Notes under the pieces: model-generated
Databases searched by the model: none
What the model saw: the letters and a program-made list of their open reading frames with translations, nothing else
Told to the model about the DNA's origin: nothing
From: Nonomuraea sp. PA05
GTDB taxonomy: Bacteria > Actinomycetota > Actinomycetes > Streptosporangiales > Streptosporangiaceae
NCBI RefSeq assembly: GCF_008086045.1
Contig: NZ_VSEY01000051.1
Location: 1 to 64,000 of the forward strand
Length of the DNA stretch: 64,000 nucleotides
Direction: 5' to 3'
Shown here: piece after piece, positions 36,248 to 44,544 of the stretch
How positions within the stretch are numbered: position 1 is the stretch's first letter
How the letters are laid out: the number at the start of each line of letters is the position of its first letter
Position numbers and translations under genes: made by a program

Positions 36248-37774
36248 TTGAAGCGCATCCTCATCCCCGCCGGTGGCGCCCTCCTGGCCACCGGCCTTCT
36301 GGCCGCCGGCCTCGCCGGCACCGCCCAGGCCGACGACACCGTCGCCAAGGACGCCATGGCGGCGACCGCGGCCAACGCGAAGGCCATCGCCTCGTTCTGG
36401 GCGGAGAACAACGGTGCTGCCCTCAAGGCCGCTACCGAGTCGAACGTCTGGGACAAGGCTGACGTCGCCAAGCTGCAGAGCAAGGGTGGTTACAGCTCCG
36501 ACACCAAGCCGGGCTCCACGGCCCCCACTGGTGAAGAGAAGAAGACCACCTCCAAGGTGCAGAACGTCAACATGCCGAAGACCATCGGCAAGGTGTTCTT
36601 CATCAACAGCAAGGGCGAGAAGAAGTGGTGCTCCGCCACTTCGATCCAGTCGCAGTACCGCAACCTGGTCGCCACGGCCGGGCACTGCGTCTACGACACG
36701 GCCGCCAACACGGACGTCATGTCCAAGTGGGTCTTCGTCCCCGGTTACTACCAGGGCAAGTCCCCCTGGGGCATCTACGTGGGTAAGCAGGCCTTCACCC
36801 ACTACGACTTCGACGTCTACGAGGACTACGACCGCGACTACGCGTTCGTGACCGTCTACAACGGCGTCAAGCTCGACGGTGGCAAGGCCACCAAGGTCAC
36901 GATCAACGAGTTCAAGTCGGCTCAGGCCAAGGGTCAGGTCACTGACATCAAGGCCGCCGAGGTCAGCAAGGACGAGTACGAGTCGGCCATCAAGGACCCG
37001 ACGAAGTTCCCGTACTACGAGATGAAGCCGGGCGAGGCCAAGAAGGTCACCGGCCCCGACTACCCCGGCGCGGTCGTCGACAAGAAGGAAGTGTCGAAGA
37101 CCGAGTACGAGGCTGCCAAGGCCAAGGGCAACGGCCGCGGCCAGGGCTTCATCTACGGCGACCCGATCGCCGAGAACGTCGACAAGGCCACGTGGGACAA
37201 GTACGACGGCCTCGGCGACAAGGGCACCGGCCCGGACAAGTTCGGCAACTACTACATCACGCACTACTACGTGCAGGAGTGGTACGTCCCGGGCAAGGAC
37301 GCCAAGTACTACCGGATCGACTACTACGTCATCGAGGACTTCGCCAAGGACGCGGGTCGCCTCGGTGACAACGTGGGCGGTCAGGGCTTCGCCTGGAACC
37401 AGCCGACCGGCAAGGCCATCCGCGTGTTCGGCTACCCGGCCGCTCCTCACCCCGACGGCAACAAGAACTACACCGGCGTGACTCCGAAGTGGTGCTACGG
37501 CACCACCACGAAGAAGCTCGTGGGTTCGGCTGCCAAGAAGATCGAGGAGCACGTCGCCCTCAAGTGCGCCATGACTGAGGGCGCCGACGGTGGCCCGTGG
37601 CTGTACAAGTACAGCAACGCCAAGCGTCTCGGCTACGTGAACGGTGTCACCAGCACCTTCAACGACCAGGACAGCAACGGCCGCGTGGACTACATCTCGT
37701 CGCCGTACTTCGACGGCGAGACGAACACCGTCTACAAGGCCGCCGCGGCTTCGTGGTCCGGCAAGATTGTCTAA
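36248..37774 (+). CDS. secreted trypsin-fold pseudoprotease with insertion, array member 4 (Ser replaced by Asp)
   Basis: A 508-residue paralogue starting at TTG 36248 (ribosome site AAGGAGC), giving the signal peptide MKRILIPAGGALLATGLLAA. His146 (ATAGHCVYD) and Asp197 (YDRDYAFV) are present; the nucleophile position is Asp447 in EGADGGPW. Between the Asp strand and DAGRLGDNVGGQGF lies an insertion of ~130 residues (about 215-365) that contains repeated EVSK-x-EYE-type segments and the aromatic GNYYITHYYVQEWYVPG. Members 4 and 5 are very similar along their length, indicating a recent duplication. Function unknown; a binding or non-classical role is more likely than proteolysis. Confidence 0.85.
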   Translation: MKRILIPAGGALLATGLLAAGLAGTAQADDTVAKDAMAATAANAKAIASFWAENNGAALKAATESNVWDKADVAKLQSKGGYSSDTKPGSTAPTGEEKKTTSKVQNVNMPKTIGKVFFINSKGEKKWCSATSIQSQYRNLVATAGHCVYDTAANTDVMSKWVFVPGYYQGKSPWGIYVGKQAFTHYDFDVYEDYDRDYAFVTVYNGVKLDGGKATKVTINEFKSAQAKGQVTDIKAAEVSKDEYESAIKDPTKFPYYEMKPGEAKKVTGPDYPGAVVDKKEVSKTEYEAAKAKGNGRGQGFIYGDPIAENVDKATWDKYDGLGDKGTGPDKFGNYYITHYYVQEWYVPGKDAKYYRIDYYVIEDFAKDAGRLGDNVGGQGFAWNQPTGKAIRVFGYPAAPHPDGNKNYTGVTPKWCYGTTTKKLVGSAAKKIEEHVALKCAMTEGADGGPWLYKYSNAKRLGYVNGVTSTFNDQDSNGRVDYISSPYFDGETNTVYKAAAASWSGKIV

Positions 37775-37823
37775 GTGACGCTTAGCGACTGGGCGTAGCC
37801 CGATCGCGCAGCTGTTGCGAGCG

Positions 37824-37850
37824 AAGGGCCCGGCATCCCGCCGGGCCCTT
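37824..37850 (+). terminator. terminator of array member 4
   Basis: AAGGGCCCGG pairs perfectly with CCGGGCCCTT around CATCCCG, followed by CTGCTTT. Confidence 0.85.
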
Positions 37851-37918
37851 CTGCTTTCCCGCCCCGAACGTGAGGGGCTTTGGACGCATGGGGCGTCCAG
37901 ACGGTGCCATCAACCCGA

Positions 37919-37934
37919 TGTGATCTGCATCACA
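37919..37934. promoter_or_regulatory. perfect CRP-like palindrome upstream of array member 5
   Basis: TGTGATCTGCATCACA matches TGTGA-N6-TCACA exactly. It lies 291 bp before the TTG start of member 5. Confidence 0.55.
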
Positions 37935-38063
37935 CACCCTCGCCGAGCCGAAGCAGGGGGACATCTCAACCCCGCCAGTCACACTGACAACTTCCTTATG
38001 TTGATCAGGGCAAACGGCATAGAGGCCAGCTTTACTCAGCTCCTGCGCATCAGCCACTTAAAC

Positions 38064-38085
38064 ATCACAGAACGATCACGACCGG
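38064..38085. repeat. 11-bp-phased direct repeat upstream of array member 5
   Basis: ATCACAGAACG is followed directly by ATCACGACCGG, the same spacing and core as the repeats before members 3 and 4. Confidence 0.35.
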
Positions 38086-38138
38086 CTTGTCCCATCTTTT
38101 CATCTCAAAGCGGCTACCCGAGTTCAAGATCGACACTG

Positions 38139-38179
38139 TATGTTCCTGGCTATCCCTTTACTGACGCATGGGACGCAAG
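38139..38179 (+). promoter_or_regulatory. conserved 41-bp leader, copy 2 (array member 5)
   Basis: Differs from 36174-36214 at a single position (T to G). It lies 30 bp before the TTG start of member 5. Confidence 0.6.
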
Positions 38180-38209
38180 AGGCGTTCCACGACAGCGCAA
38201 GGAGTTACC

Positions 38210-39730
38210 TTGAAGCGCATCCTCCTTCCCGCCGGTGGCGCCATTCTGGCCACCGGTCTGCTGGCCGCTGGTCTGGCCACCACCGCCCAGGCCGACGACA
38301 CCATCTCCCAGGATGTCCTCGCCGCTGAGGCGAAGGCCATCGAGACCCTGGAGTTCTGGACCGCGTCCAACAACCAGGCTCTCAAGGGAGCTGTGGCCTT
38401 CAACCCCGACGCCCTCGAGGTCTCTCAGATCAAGAGCGGTGGCGGCTATAGCTCGGACACCAAGCCGGGCTCCACCGCCCCCATCGGCGAGGAGAAGAAG
38501 ACCACCGTCAAGGTTCAGAACGTGAACCTGCCGAAGACCATCGGTAAGGTTTTCTTCGAGGGCCGCGACGGCAAGCTGTACTGGTGCTCCGGTACCTCGA
38601 TCCAGTCGCAGTACCGCAACCTGGTCGCCACGGCCGGTCACTGCGTCTACGACATCGCCGGCAACGACGAGGTCGTCTCCCGCTGGGTCTTCGTGCCGGG
38701 TTACTACCAGGGCAAGGCTCCTTGGGGCGTCTACGTGGGTAAGCAGGCCTTCACCCACTACGACTTCGACGTGTACGAGGACTTCGACCGCGACTACGCG
38801 TTCGTCACCGTCTACGACGGCATCGGTGGGGCTCTCTACCAGCCCACCAAGGTCACGTACGAGGAGTACAAGGCCGCCACCGCCAAGGGCCAGAAGACCG
38901 ACATCAAGGCGACCGAGGTCGGCAAGGACGAGTACGAGTCGGCCATCAAGGACCCGACCAAGCTCTCCTACTACGACATCAAGCCTGGCACGGCCAAGAA
39001 GGTCACCGGCCCGGACCACCCCGGTGCGGTCGTTGACAAGGTCGAGGTCACCAAGGCGAAGTACGAGGCCCAGAAGGCTGCCAACAAGATTGGCAAGGGC
39101 ACGGACTTCATCTACGGCGACCCGATCACCGAGCAGGTCGACAAGGCCACGTACGACGCGTACAACGGCCTGGGCGTCAAGAGCAAGGACGCCGCTGGGA
39201 ACTACCTCATCACGCACTACTACCTGCAGACGTGGTACGTCCCCGGCACGGACACCAAGTACTACCGCCTGGACTTCTACGTGGTCCAGCACGCGCTCAA
39301 GAGCGTTGGCCGCCTCGGCGACAACGTTGGCGGGCAGGGCTTCGCGTGGAACCAGCCTTCCGGCAAGTACGTCCGCACCTTCGGCTACCCCTACGGCCCG
39401 CACCTGGACGGCAACCGTCCGTTCACCGGTGTGACGCCGAAGTGGTGCTACGGCAAGACCTCCAAGAACGCCCTGCTCATCCCGAGCAAGAAGGTCGAGG
39501 AGCAGCAGTCGCTGAAGTGCACCGTGACCGCCGGCTACGACGGTGGCCCGTGGCTGTACAAGTACAGCAACGCCAAGCGTCTCGGCTACGTCAACGGTGT
39601 CACCAGCCTCATCGCTGACACCGACAAGAACAACCGCTACGACACGATCACCTCGGCGTACTTCGACGGCGAGACCGCTGCCATCTACAAGGCCGCTGCG
39701 GCCGTGTGGTCCGGCAAGCTCGTCAAGTAA
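38210..39730 (+). CDS. secreted trypsin-fold pseudoprotease with insertion, array member 5 (Ser replaced by Asp)
   Basis: A 506-residue close paralogue of member 4, TTG start at 38210 with AAGGAG 6 nt upstream. The signal peptide is MKRILLPAGGAILATGLLAA. His144 (ATAGHCVYD) and Asp195 (FDRDYAFV) are kept; the nucleophile position is Asp444 in AGYDGGPW. The insertion (about residues 212-362) repeats the pattern of member 4: EVGKDEYESAIKD, EVTKAKYEAQK, VDKATYDAYNG. SVGRLGDNVGGQGFAWNQP follows. The C-terminal loop is DTDKNNRYD. Likely exported and folded but not a serine protease. Confidence 0.85.
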   Translation: MKRILLPAGGAILATGLLAAGLATTAQADDTISQDVLAAEAKAIETLEFWTASNNQALKGAVAFNPDALEVSQIKSGGGYSSDTKPGSTAPIGEEKKTTVKVQNVNLPKTIGKVFFEGRDGKLYWCSGTSIQSQYRNLVATAGHCVYDIAGNDEVVSRWVFVPGYYQGKAPWGVYVGKQAFTHYDFDVYEDFDRDYAFVTVYDGIGGALYQPTKVTYEEYKAATAKGQKTDIKATEVGKDEYESAIKDPTKLSYYDIKPGTAKKVTGPDHPGAVVDKVEVTKAKYEAQKAANKIGKGTDFIYGDPITEQVDKATYDAYNGLGVKSKDAAGNYLITHYYLQTWYVPGTDTKYYRLDFYVVQHALKSVGRLGDNVGGQGFAWNQPSGKYVRTFGYPYGPHLDGNRPFTGVTPKWCYGKTSKNALLIPSKKVEEQQSLKCTVTAGYDGGPWLYKYSNAKRLGYVNGVTSLIADTDKNNRYDTITSAYFDGETAAIYKAAAAVWSGKLVK

Positions 39731-39780
39731 GTACCTGACTGATCGTGGACGGCGACTTGTTCGGCGTTCAAGAGCAGTAA

Positions 39781-39813
39781 CCAAAGGGCTCGGCATCCAG
39801 CCGGGCCCTTTGG
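39781..39813 (+). terminator. terminator of array member 5
   Basis: CCAAAGGGCTCGG pairs with CCGGGCCCTTTGG (13 bp, one G-T pair) around CATCCAG, followed by CCTTTCT. The sequence is related to the terminator of member 4. Confidence 0.85.
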
Positions 39814-39907
39814 CCTTTCTGCCAGAAATCTGGTTTTCGCCCTTACCAGTGTGACTAGTGAGTCGATAGGGTCTTTACACCCTTTTTGACAACTGTGGAG
39901 CCTCCCC

Positions 39908-41401
39908 TTGAAGCGCCTGCTCATCCCCCTCGCCGCCGTCGGCCTGAGCGCCGCCGTACTCGCCTCTCCCGCCGCCGCCGCCCCTGACTGGGCGCAGGAC
40001 AACCTGCAGCCGAAGCCGGCCGACGCGTACGGTGCCGCATATTTCTGGCTCGACTCCAACGGAGCAGCCCTCCGCAAGGCCACCCAGTACAACATCGACG
40101 CCAAGGACGTGCCCAAGCTCGTCAGCTCGGGTGGTTCGAGCAAGTTCGACGGCAAGCCCGGCATGACCGGCCCGACCACCACCGCCAAGGCCACCGCCAG
40201 TAAGAACGTCAACCTGCCCAAGACCATCGGCAAGGTGTTCTTCCTGGACAAGGAAGGCAAGTACCGCTGGTGCACGGCCACGTCCATCCAGTCCAGGAAC
40301 CGCAACCTGGTCGCCACCGCTGGCCACTGCGTCTTCGCCAACGGCAAGGATGACGTCTTCGACAAGTGGATCTTCGTTCCCGGCTACTACCAGGGCAAGG
40401 CCCCCTGGGGCGTCTACGTGGGCGCGTACGCGTTCACGACCTACGACCTCGACACCTACGACGACTACGACGGCGACTTCGCGTTCGTGGCCGTGCACAA
40501 CGGCTTCGCGCTGGCCGGCCAGAAGGAAGTGTCGTTCAACCAGTTCAAGACGTGGGCCGGCGACAGGTGGGTCAAGCCGCGCCAGATCGACGCGGAAGAG
40601 TTCCGCAAGTGCCAGATCAACCTCGGTGACTGCTGGTCCGAGGGCGAGGACAAGCCCGCCGACCTGGTCGGCCCCGACCACCCTGAGGCGGTTCTGGAGA
40701 AGGTCGAGGTCGCCAAGGCGACCTACGACGAGGCCAAGACCGGCCGGGGCCAGGGCTTCAAGTTCGGCGACCCGATCGTGGAGCACGTGGATAAGGCCAC
40801 GTGGCAGGCGTACACGGGCCTTGGAGCCAAGGGCACCGGCCCTGACACCTTCGGCAACTACACCATCACCCACTACTACACCCAGAAGTGGGTCAAGCCC
40901 GGCACCGCGCGCAAGTACTACGAGGCGCACTACTACGTCGGCATCGCCAAGGACATGGGCCGCCTCGGCGACGTGGTCGGCGGCCAGGGCTTCGCCTGGA
41001 ACCAGCCCCTCGGCCAGCAGGTGACCGTCTTCGGCTACCCCAGCGCCCCCCACCCCGACGGCGACCGCCCCTTCACCGGCGTCACCCCCAAGTGGTGCTC
41101 CGGCAAGACCGGCACGAAGAGCGTCCAGGTCAACACCTTCAAGGTCGAGACCCACCAGACCCTCAAGTGCTCCATGACCTTCGGCGCCGACGGCGGCCCC
41201 TGGCTCATGAAGTACAACAACAGCAAGCGCACCGGCTACGTCAACGGCGTCACCAGCCTGTTCGCCGACAACGACGGCAACGACCGGGTCGACACGATCA
41301 GCTCGGCCATCTTCGACGGCGAGACCGCCGACGTCTACAACAAGGCGAACTACGCCGAGACGAAGAAGATCGTCGGCCCGAACGGCGAGCTGCTCAAGTA
41401 A
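39908..41401 (+). CDS. secreted trypsin-fold pseudoprotease with insertion, array member 6 (Ser replaced by Asp)
   Basis: A 497-residue, more diverged paralogue with TTG start at 39908 (TGTGGAGCC ribosome site). The signal peptide is MKRLLIPLAAVGLSAAVLAS ending near AAAAPD. His140 (ATAGHCVFA) and Asp190 (YDGDFAFV) are kept; the nucleophile position is Asp428 in FGADGGPW. The insertion (about 205-350) contains an extra cysteine pair (C235, C242) absent from members 4 and 5, plus VEVAKATYDEAK and VDKATWQAYTG. The C-terminus ends KIVGPNGELLK as in member 3. Function unknown. Confidence 0.85.
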   Translation: MKRLLIPLAAVGLSAAVLASPAAAAPDWAQDNLQPKPADAYGAAYFWLDSNGAALRKATQYNIDAKDVPKLVSSGGSSKFDGKPGMTGPTTTAKATASKNVNLPKTIGKVFFLDKEGKYRWCTATSIQSRNRNLVATAGHCVFANGKDDVFDKWIFVPGYYQGKAPWGVYVGAYAFTTYDLDTYDDYDGDFAFVAVHNGFALAGQKEVSFNQFKTWAGDRWVKPRQIDAEEFRKCQINLGDCWSEGEDKPADLVGPDHPEAVLEKVEVAKATYDEAKTGRGQGFKFGDPIVEHVDKATWQAYTGLGAKGTGPDTFGNYTITHYYTQKWVKPGTARKYYEAHYYVGIAKDMGRLGDVVGGQGFAWNQPLGQQVTVFGYPSAPHPDGDRPFTGVTPKWCSGKTGTKSVQVNTFKVETHQTLKCSMTFGADGGPWLMKYNNSKRTGYVNGVTSLFADNDGNDRVDTISSAIFDGETADVYNKANYAETKKIVGPNGELLK

Positions 41402-41406
41402 GTCGA

Positions 41407-41440
41407 CGATGGGCCCGGGCAGCAGTGCCTGGGCCCATCG
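41407..41440. terminator. hairpin closing the array, between convergent genes
   Basis: CGATGGGCCCGGGC pairs with GCCTGGGCCCATCG (14 bp, one G-T pair). It lies between the ends of array member 6 and the NsdA-like gene and can serve both strands. Confidence 0.85.
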
Positions 41441-41446
41441 CAGGGG

Positions 41447-42805
41447 TCACACGGCGGTCAGCTCGCGAGTACGCTCCCGCAACGCCGCCACCACCCGCTC
41501 ATGCTTGTACGGCTCCAACCGCCGCCGAAGATCAGCCGCATAGGACCGGGACCGCACGGACTGAAGCTCAGCGGCCAGCGTCAACGCACTGGCCGCCGCC
41601 GAACAGGCTTCCTCCAGCTCCCCGCACTGCAACAGCCCGGCGGCCAGCAGTGAGAGGTTGAACATCCGCCCCCGCACGTACCGGGAGTCCATGTCGAGCG
41701 ACCGCCGCGCCTGCCGGACGACCCGCTCTCCCTCCCCCAGGTCGCGGAAGCAGTGGGCGAACTTGGCGGACAGGTAGGCCTCGTCGAAGTAGCTGAGCCA
41801 CTTGGGCTCTTCGGCGGGCTTGCGGGCGTCGAAGGCACACTCGGCCTCGTGCAGGGAGTGGCCGCAGGACCGGGCGTCGCCCAGGCCGGCGTGTGCGTGG
41901 GCCTCCAGGACGTGCGCGGAGGCGAGGAGGGTCTTGACCCCGGCCGTGCGGGCCGCCATCTGGGCGGCTCTGGCGAGGTCGAGGGCGTGGGCCGGCTGAC
42001 CCATGTAGATGGCCTGGTGTGCCATGCCGGCCAGGATCTCGCCGCCCAGCGTCTGGTCGTCGGCGCCTCTGGCCAGGCGGAGTGCCTGGATGAGGTAGCG
42101 CTGGGCGAGGCCGTGCTGCTCCATGTCGTAGGCCATCCATCCGGCCAGGCGGGTCAGCTCCGCGGCCGCGGCGGCCAGTTGCCTGCCGGTGGATTCGCCG
42201 TACGAGCCGTCCTTGAGCAGGGGGGAGACGGCGGTGTCGAGGTACTTGACGACGGACGAGCGGACGCGCCCGCTGCCGAAGCGGTTGTCGAGCTCACCGA
42301 ACGAGCGGGTGACCTCGTGGATGGCGGCGATGTCGGCGCGGCCCACCCGCCGCGCCCCGGTGCCGCTCGGGCGCCCCTCAGAGGGCGATGTCAGCCAGCG
42401 TACGGCTCCAACAGAGCCTGCTCCTATCGCGAACGTCGAGTCGATCAGGAACCTCCGTCTCTCTACATCGGCCCGCCACAGCGCCGTCACGGTCGCGACC
42501 CCCTCCTGCCAGGTGTGCGTGAACTCCTGTCCGAGATCGAGGGGTGTGGTGACGGCCGGCATGCCCAGGTCCTCTGACGAGACGGGTCTGCCGAGCCGGA
42601 GTGCGAAGATCTCGGCGAGCAGGCACGGCACCGGGTCGCGCGGCCGCTGGCCTCCGATCCAGCGCAGGACGGAGCTGTGGTCGTACTTCAGGCCCGGCGT
42701 GCCACGTGCGGCTCCCAGATCGTTGAGGCGCCTGGCCATCCCCTTGTGGGAAAAACCCGCCTCTGCGATGAGCTGCTGCAGCAGTCGATTCGGCTCGCGT
42801 TCCAT
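41447..42805 (-). CDS. NsdA-like TPR transcriptional regulator
   Basis: A 452-residue actinomycete regulator with an N-terminal helix-turn-helix-like part (LLQQLIAEAGFSHKGMARRLNDLG, YDHSSVLRWIGGQRPRDPVPCLLAEIFA) and a C-terminal TPR-like helical repeat region (AQRYLIQALRLARGADDQ, LDLARAAQMAARTAG, ERVVRQARRSLDMD). This layout matches NsdA, a negative regulator of sporulation and antibiotic production in streptomycetes. ATG 42805 is chosen because GAGGAGAGCG precedes it; the longer 42841 reading has no ribosome site. It converges on the array and need not regulate it. Confidence 0.8.
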   Translation of the reverse strand: MEREPNRLLQQLIAEAGFSHKGMARRLNDLGAARGTPGLKYDHSSVLRWIGGQRPRDPVPCLLAEIFALRLGRPVSSEDLGMPAVTTPLDLGQEFTHTWQEGVATVTALWRADVERRRFLIDSTFAIGAGSVGAVRWLTSPSEGRPSGTGARRVGRADIAAIHEVTRSFGELDNRFGSGRVRSSVVKYLDTAVSPLLKDGSYGESTGRQLAAAAAELTRLAGWMAYDMEQHGLAQRYLIQALRLARGADDQTLGGEILAGMAHQAIYMGQPAHALDLARAAQMAARTAGVKTLLASAHVLEAHAHAGLGDARSCGHSLHEAECAFDARKPAEEPKWLSYFDEAYLSAKFAHCFRDLGEGERVVRQARRSLDMDSRYVRGRMFNLSLLAAGLLQCGELEEACSAAASALTLAAELQSVRSRSYAADLRRRLEPYKHERVVAALRERTRELTAV

Positions 42806-43021
42806 CGCTCTCCTCGTCACAGGAGTCGGCGCCCACATCATTACAGAGAGCTACTGTTATAGCACCTTGCGTAAAGGGATTATGGCAGTTCCCAAAGGTC
42901 ACCCAAACTCCATCCCACACCCCAGGCCCGTTCTGCGCGTGATCAGGCGGGCCCTGGCTCCTGGACGGGGATCTCAACTACCCACGAAGCGCCCCCATAA
43001 CCCAAACCTGGCCCGGGGCAG

Positions 43022-43065
43022 CAAAAAAGGGGCGGGCGAGGGCCGGAAAGGCCGCTCGCCCGCCC
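43022..43065 (-). terminator. intrinsic terminator of the malic enzyme gene
   Basis: Read on the minus strand, GGGCGGGCGAG pairs with CTCGCCCGCCC around an inner GGCC/GGCC stem and is followed by a run of six T, one of the clearest U-tract terminators in the window. Confidence 0.9.
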
Positions 43066-43073
43066 TGTGACGC

Positions 43074-44282
43074 CTAGACGCGGGCCACGCCGTCAGCCCG
43101 CGCCTGGGCCGCCACAGCGGCCGTCACGGCGGGCGCGACGCGCTCGTCGAAGGGGCTCGGGATGATGTACGTGGCCGTGAGGTCGTCGCCGACCACGCCG
43201 GCCAGCGCGTTGGCCGCGGCCACCTTCATGTTCTCGGTGATCGCGGTTGCCCGCACGTCGAGGGCCCCCCGGAACACCCCGGGGAAGGCCAGCACGTTGT
43301 TGATCTGGTTGGGGAAGTCGCTGCGCCCGGTGGCCACGACCTTGACGTGCTTGGCGGCCACGTCGGGGTGCACCTCGGGCGTCGGGTTGGACAGGGCGAA
43401 CACGATGCCGTCGGGCGACATGGACGCGATCGCCTGCTCCGACACCGTCGATCCGGACAGCCCGAGGAACAGGTCGGCGCCCTCCAGGGCCTCCTCCGTG
43501 GAGCCGGTGTGCTTGCTCCGGTTGGTGTCGCGGGCCAGCGCCTGCTTGACCGGGTTGAGTCCCTCCCTGCCCTCGTAGATCATGCCCTTGGAGTCGGAGA
43601 CCGCGATGTCGCCGATGCCCGCTTCGAGGAGGATGCGGGTGACGGCGACGCCTGACGCGCCCGCGCCGGCCACCACGGCCCGCAGGTCGCCCAGCTCGCG
43701 GCCGGTCAGGCGGGCGGCGTTCTTCAGCGCCGCCAGCGCGACGATCGCGGTGCCGTGCTGGTCGTCGTGGAAGACGGGGATGTCGAGCAGGTCACGCAGC
43801 CGGCTCTCGATCTCGAAGCAGCGGGGGGCGCTGATGTCCTCGAGGTTGATGCCGCCGAACGAGGGCGCCAGGCGCACCACGGTCTCGACGAGCCCGTCGA
43901 CGTCGGTGCAGTCGAGGCAGAGGGGCACGGCGTCGACGCCGGCGAACTCCTTGAACAGCAGCGCCTTGCCCTCCATCACGGGCATGGCGGCGGAGGGGCC
44001 GATGTCGCCGAGGCCGAGCACCGCGGTGCCGTCGGAGACGACGGCGACCACGTTGGAGACCCAGGTGTAGTCGTCGGCCAGCGCGGGCTGGTCGGCGATG
44101 GCGGTGCAGACCCGGGCGACGCCGGGCGTGTACGCGAGCGACAGGTCGTCGGCGTCGCGGACGGGAACGGTGGAGCGGATCTCGATCTTGCCTCCCCTGT
44201 GCAGGGCGAAGGCCGGATCGAGGTCGGGTGTTTCGACGGAAGCAGAAGCGGGCGTGGCAGCCACAGCGACCCCTGTAGTCAT
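43074..44282 (-). CDS. NAD(P)-dependent malic enzyme
   Basis: A 402-residue short-type malic enzyme that decarboxylates malate to pyruvate. LSLAYTPGVARVC, VVSDGTAVLGLGDIGPSAAMPVMEGKALLFKEFAGVDAVPLCLD and GGINLEDISAPRCFEIE and VFHDDQHGTAIV are the catalytic and metal-binding blocks; AVVAGAGASGVAVTRILLEAG is the nucleotide site. The start ATG 44282 gives MTTGVAVAATPASAS; longer readings to 44942 are not supported. The 262-bp region upstream is shared with the divergent amino-acid transporter operon. Confidence 0.93.
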   Translation of the reverse strand: MTTGVAVAATPASASVETPDLDPAFALHRGGKIEIRSTVPVRDADDLSLAYTPGVARVCTAIADQPALADDYTWVSNVVAVVSDGTAVLGLGDIGPSAAMPVMEGKALLFKEFAGVDAVPLCLDCTDVDGLVETVVRLAPSFGGINLEDISAPRCFEIESRLRDLLDIPVFHDDQHGTAIVALAALKNAARLTGRELGDLRAVVAGAGASGVAVTRILLEAGIGDIAVSDSKGMIYEGREGLNPVKQALARDTNRSKHTGSTEEALEGADLFLGLSGSTVSEQAIASMSPDGIVFALSNPTPEVHPDVAAKHVKVVATGRSDFPNQINNVLAFPGVFRGALDVRATAITENMKVAAANALAGVVGDDLTATYIIPSPFDERVAPAVTAAVAAQARADGVARV

Positions 44283-44544
44283 CGGTAGCGGAAGAAACCT
44301 TCGGCGGACGAGCGCGAGCGGGCTGGCTTCGGTAGCTGCCAGGATCCCCTCGCCATCGTCTGGTGAGGGGGTTCGGGGGTCACCCGTCTCCCCATAGTGC
44401 CACATGGTGAGATGGTGTTCGGTGTCAGTGATGACGCCGTTCTGTTGACGCATCGTTAAACGCCGGGTGACAGCCTGGGGTGAAACCCCATTTAAACTGC
44501 ACAAAACGCAAGTTTCGTGGCATTTCACATCGAGGAGGCCGTAC

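Larger units (their letters stand above)
37775..38209. other. intergenic region between array members 4 and 5
   Basis: The 435 bp hold the terminator of member 4 (37824-37850), a perfect CRP-like palindrome (37919), an 11-bp-phased direct repeat (38064), the 41-bp leader (38139-38179) and the ribosome site of member 5. No coding region is supported. Confidence 0.6.

Noticed and set aside
34120..41401. Ser to Asp change seen as sequencing error or pseudogenisation
   Set aside because: Four diverged copies share it, the frames are intact, the signal peptides and other catalytic residues are kept, and the change needs two bases.
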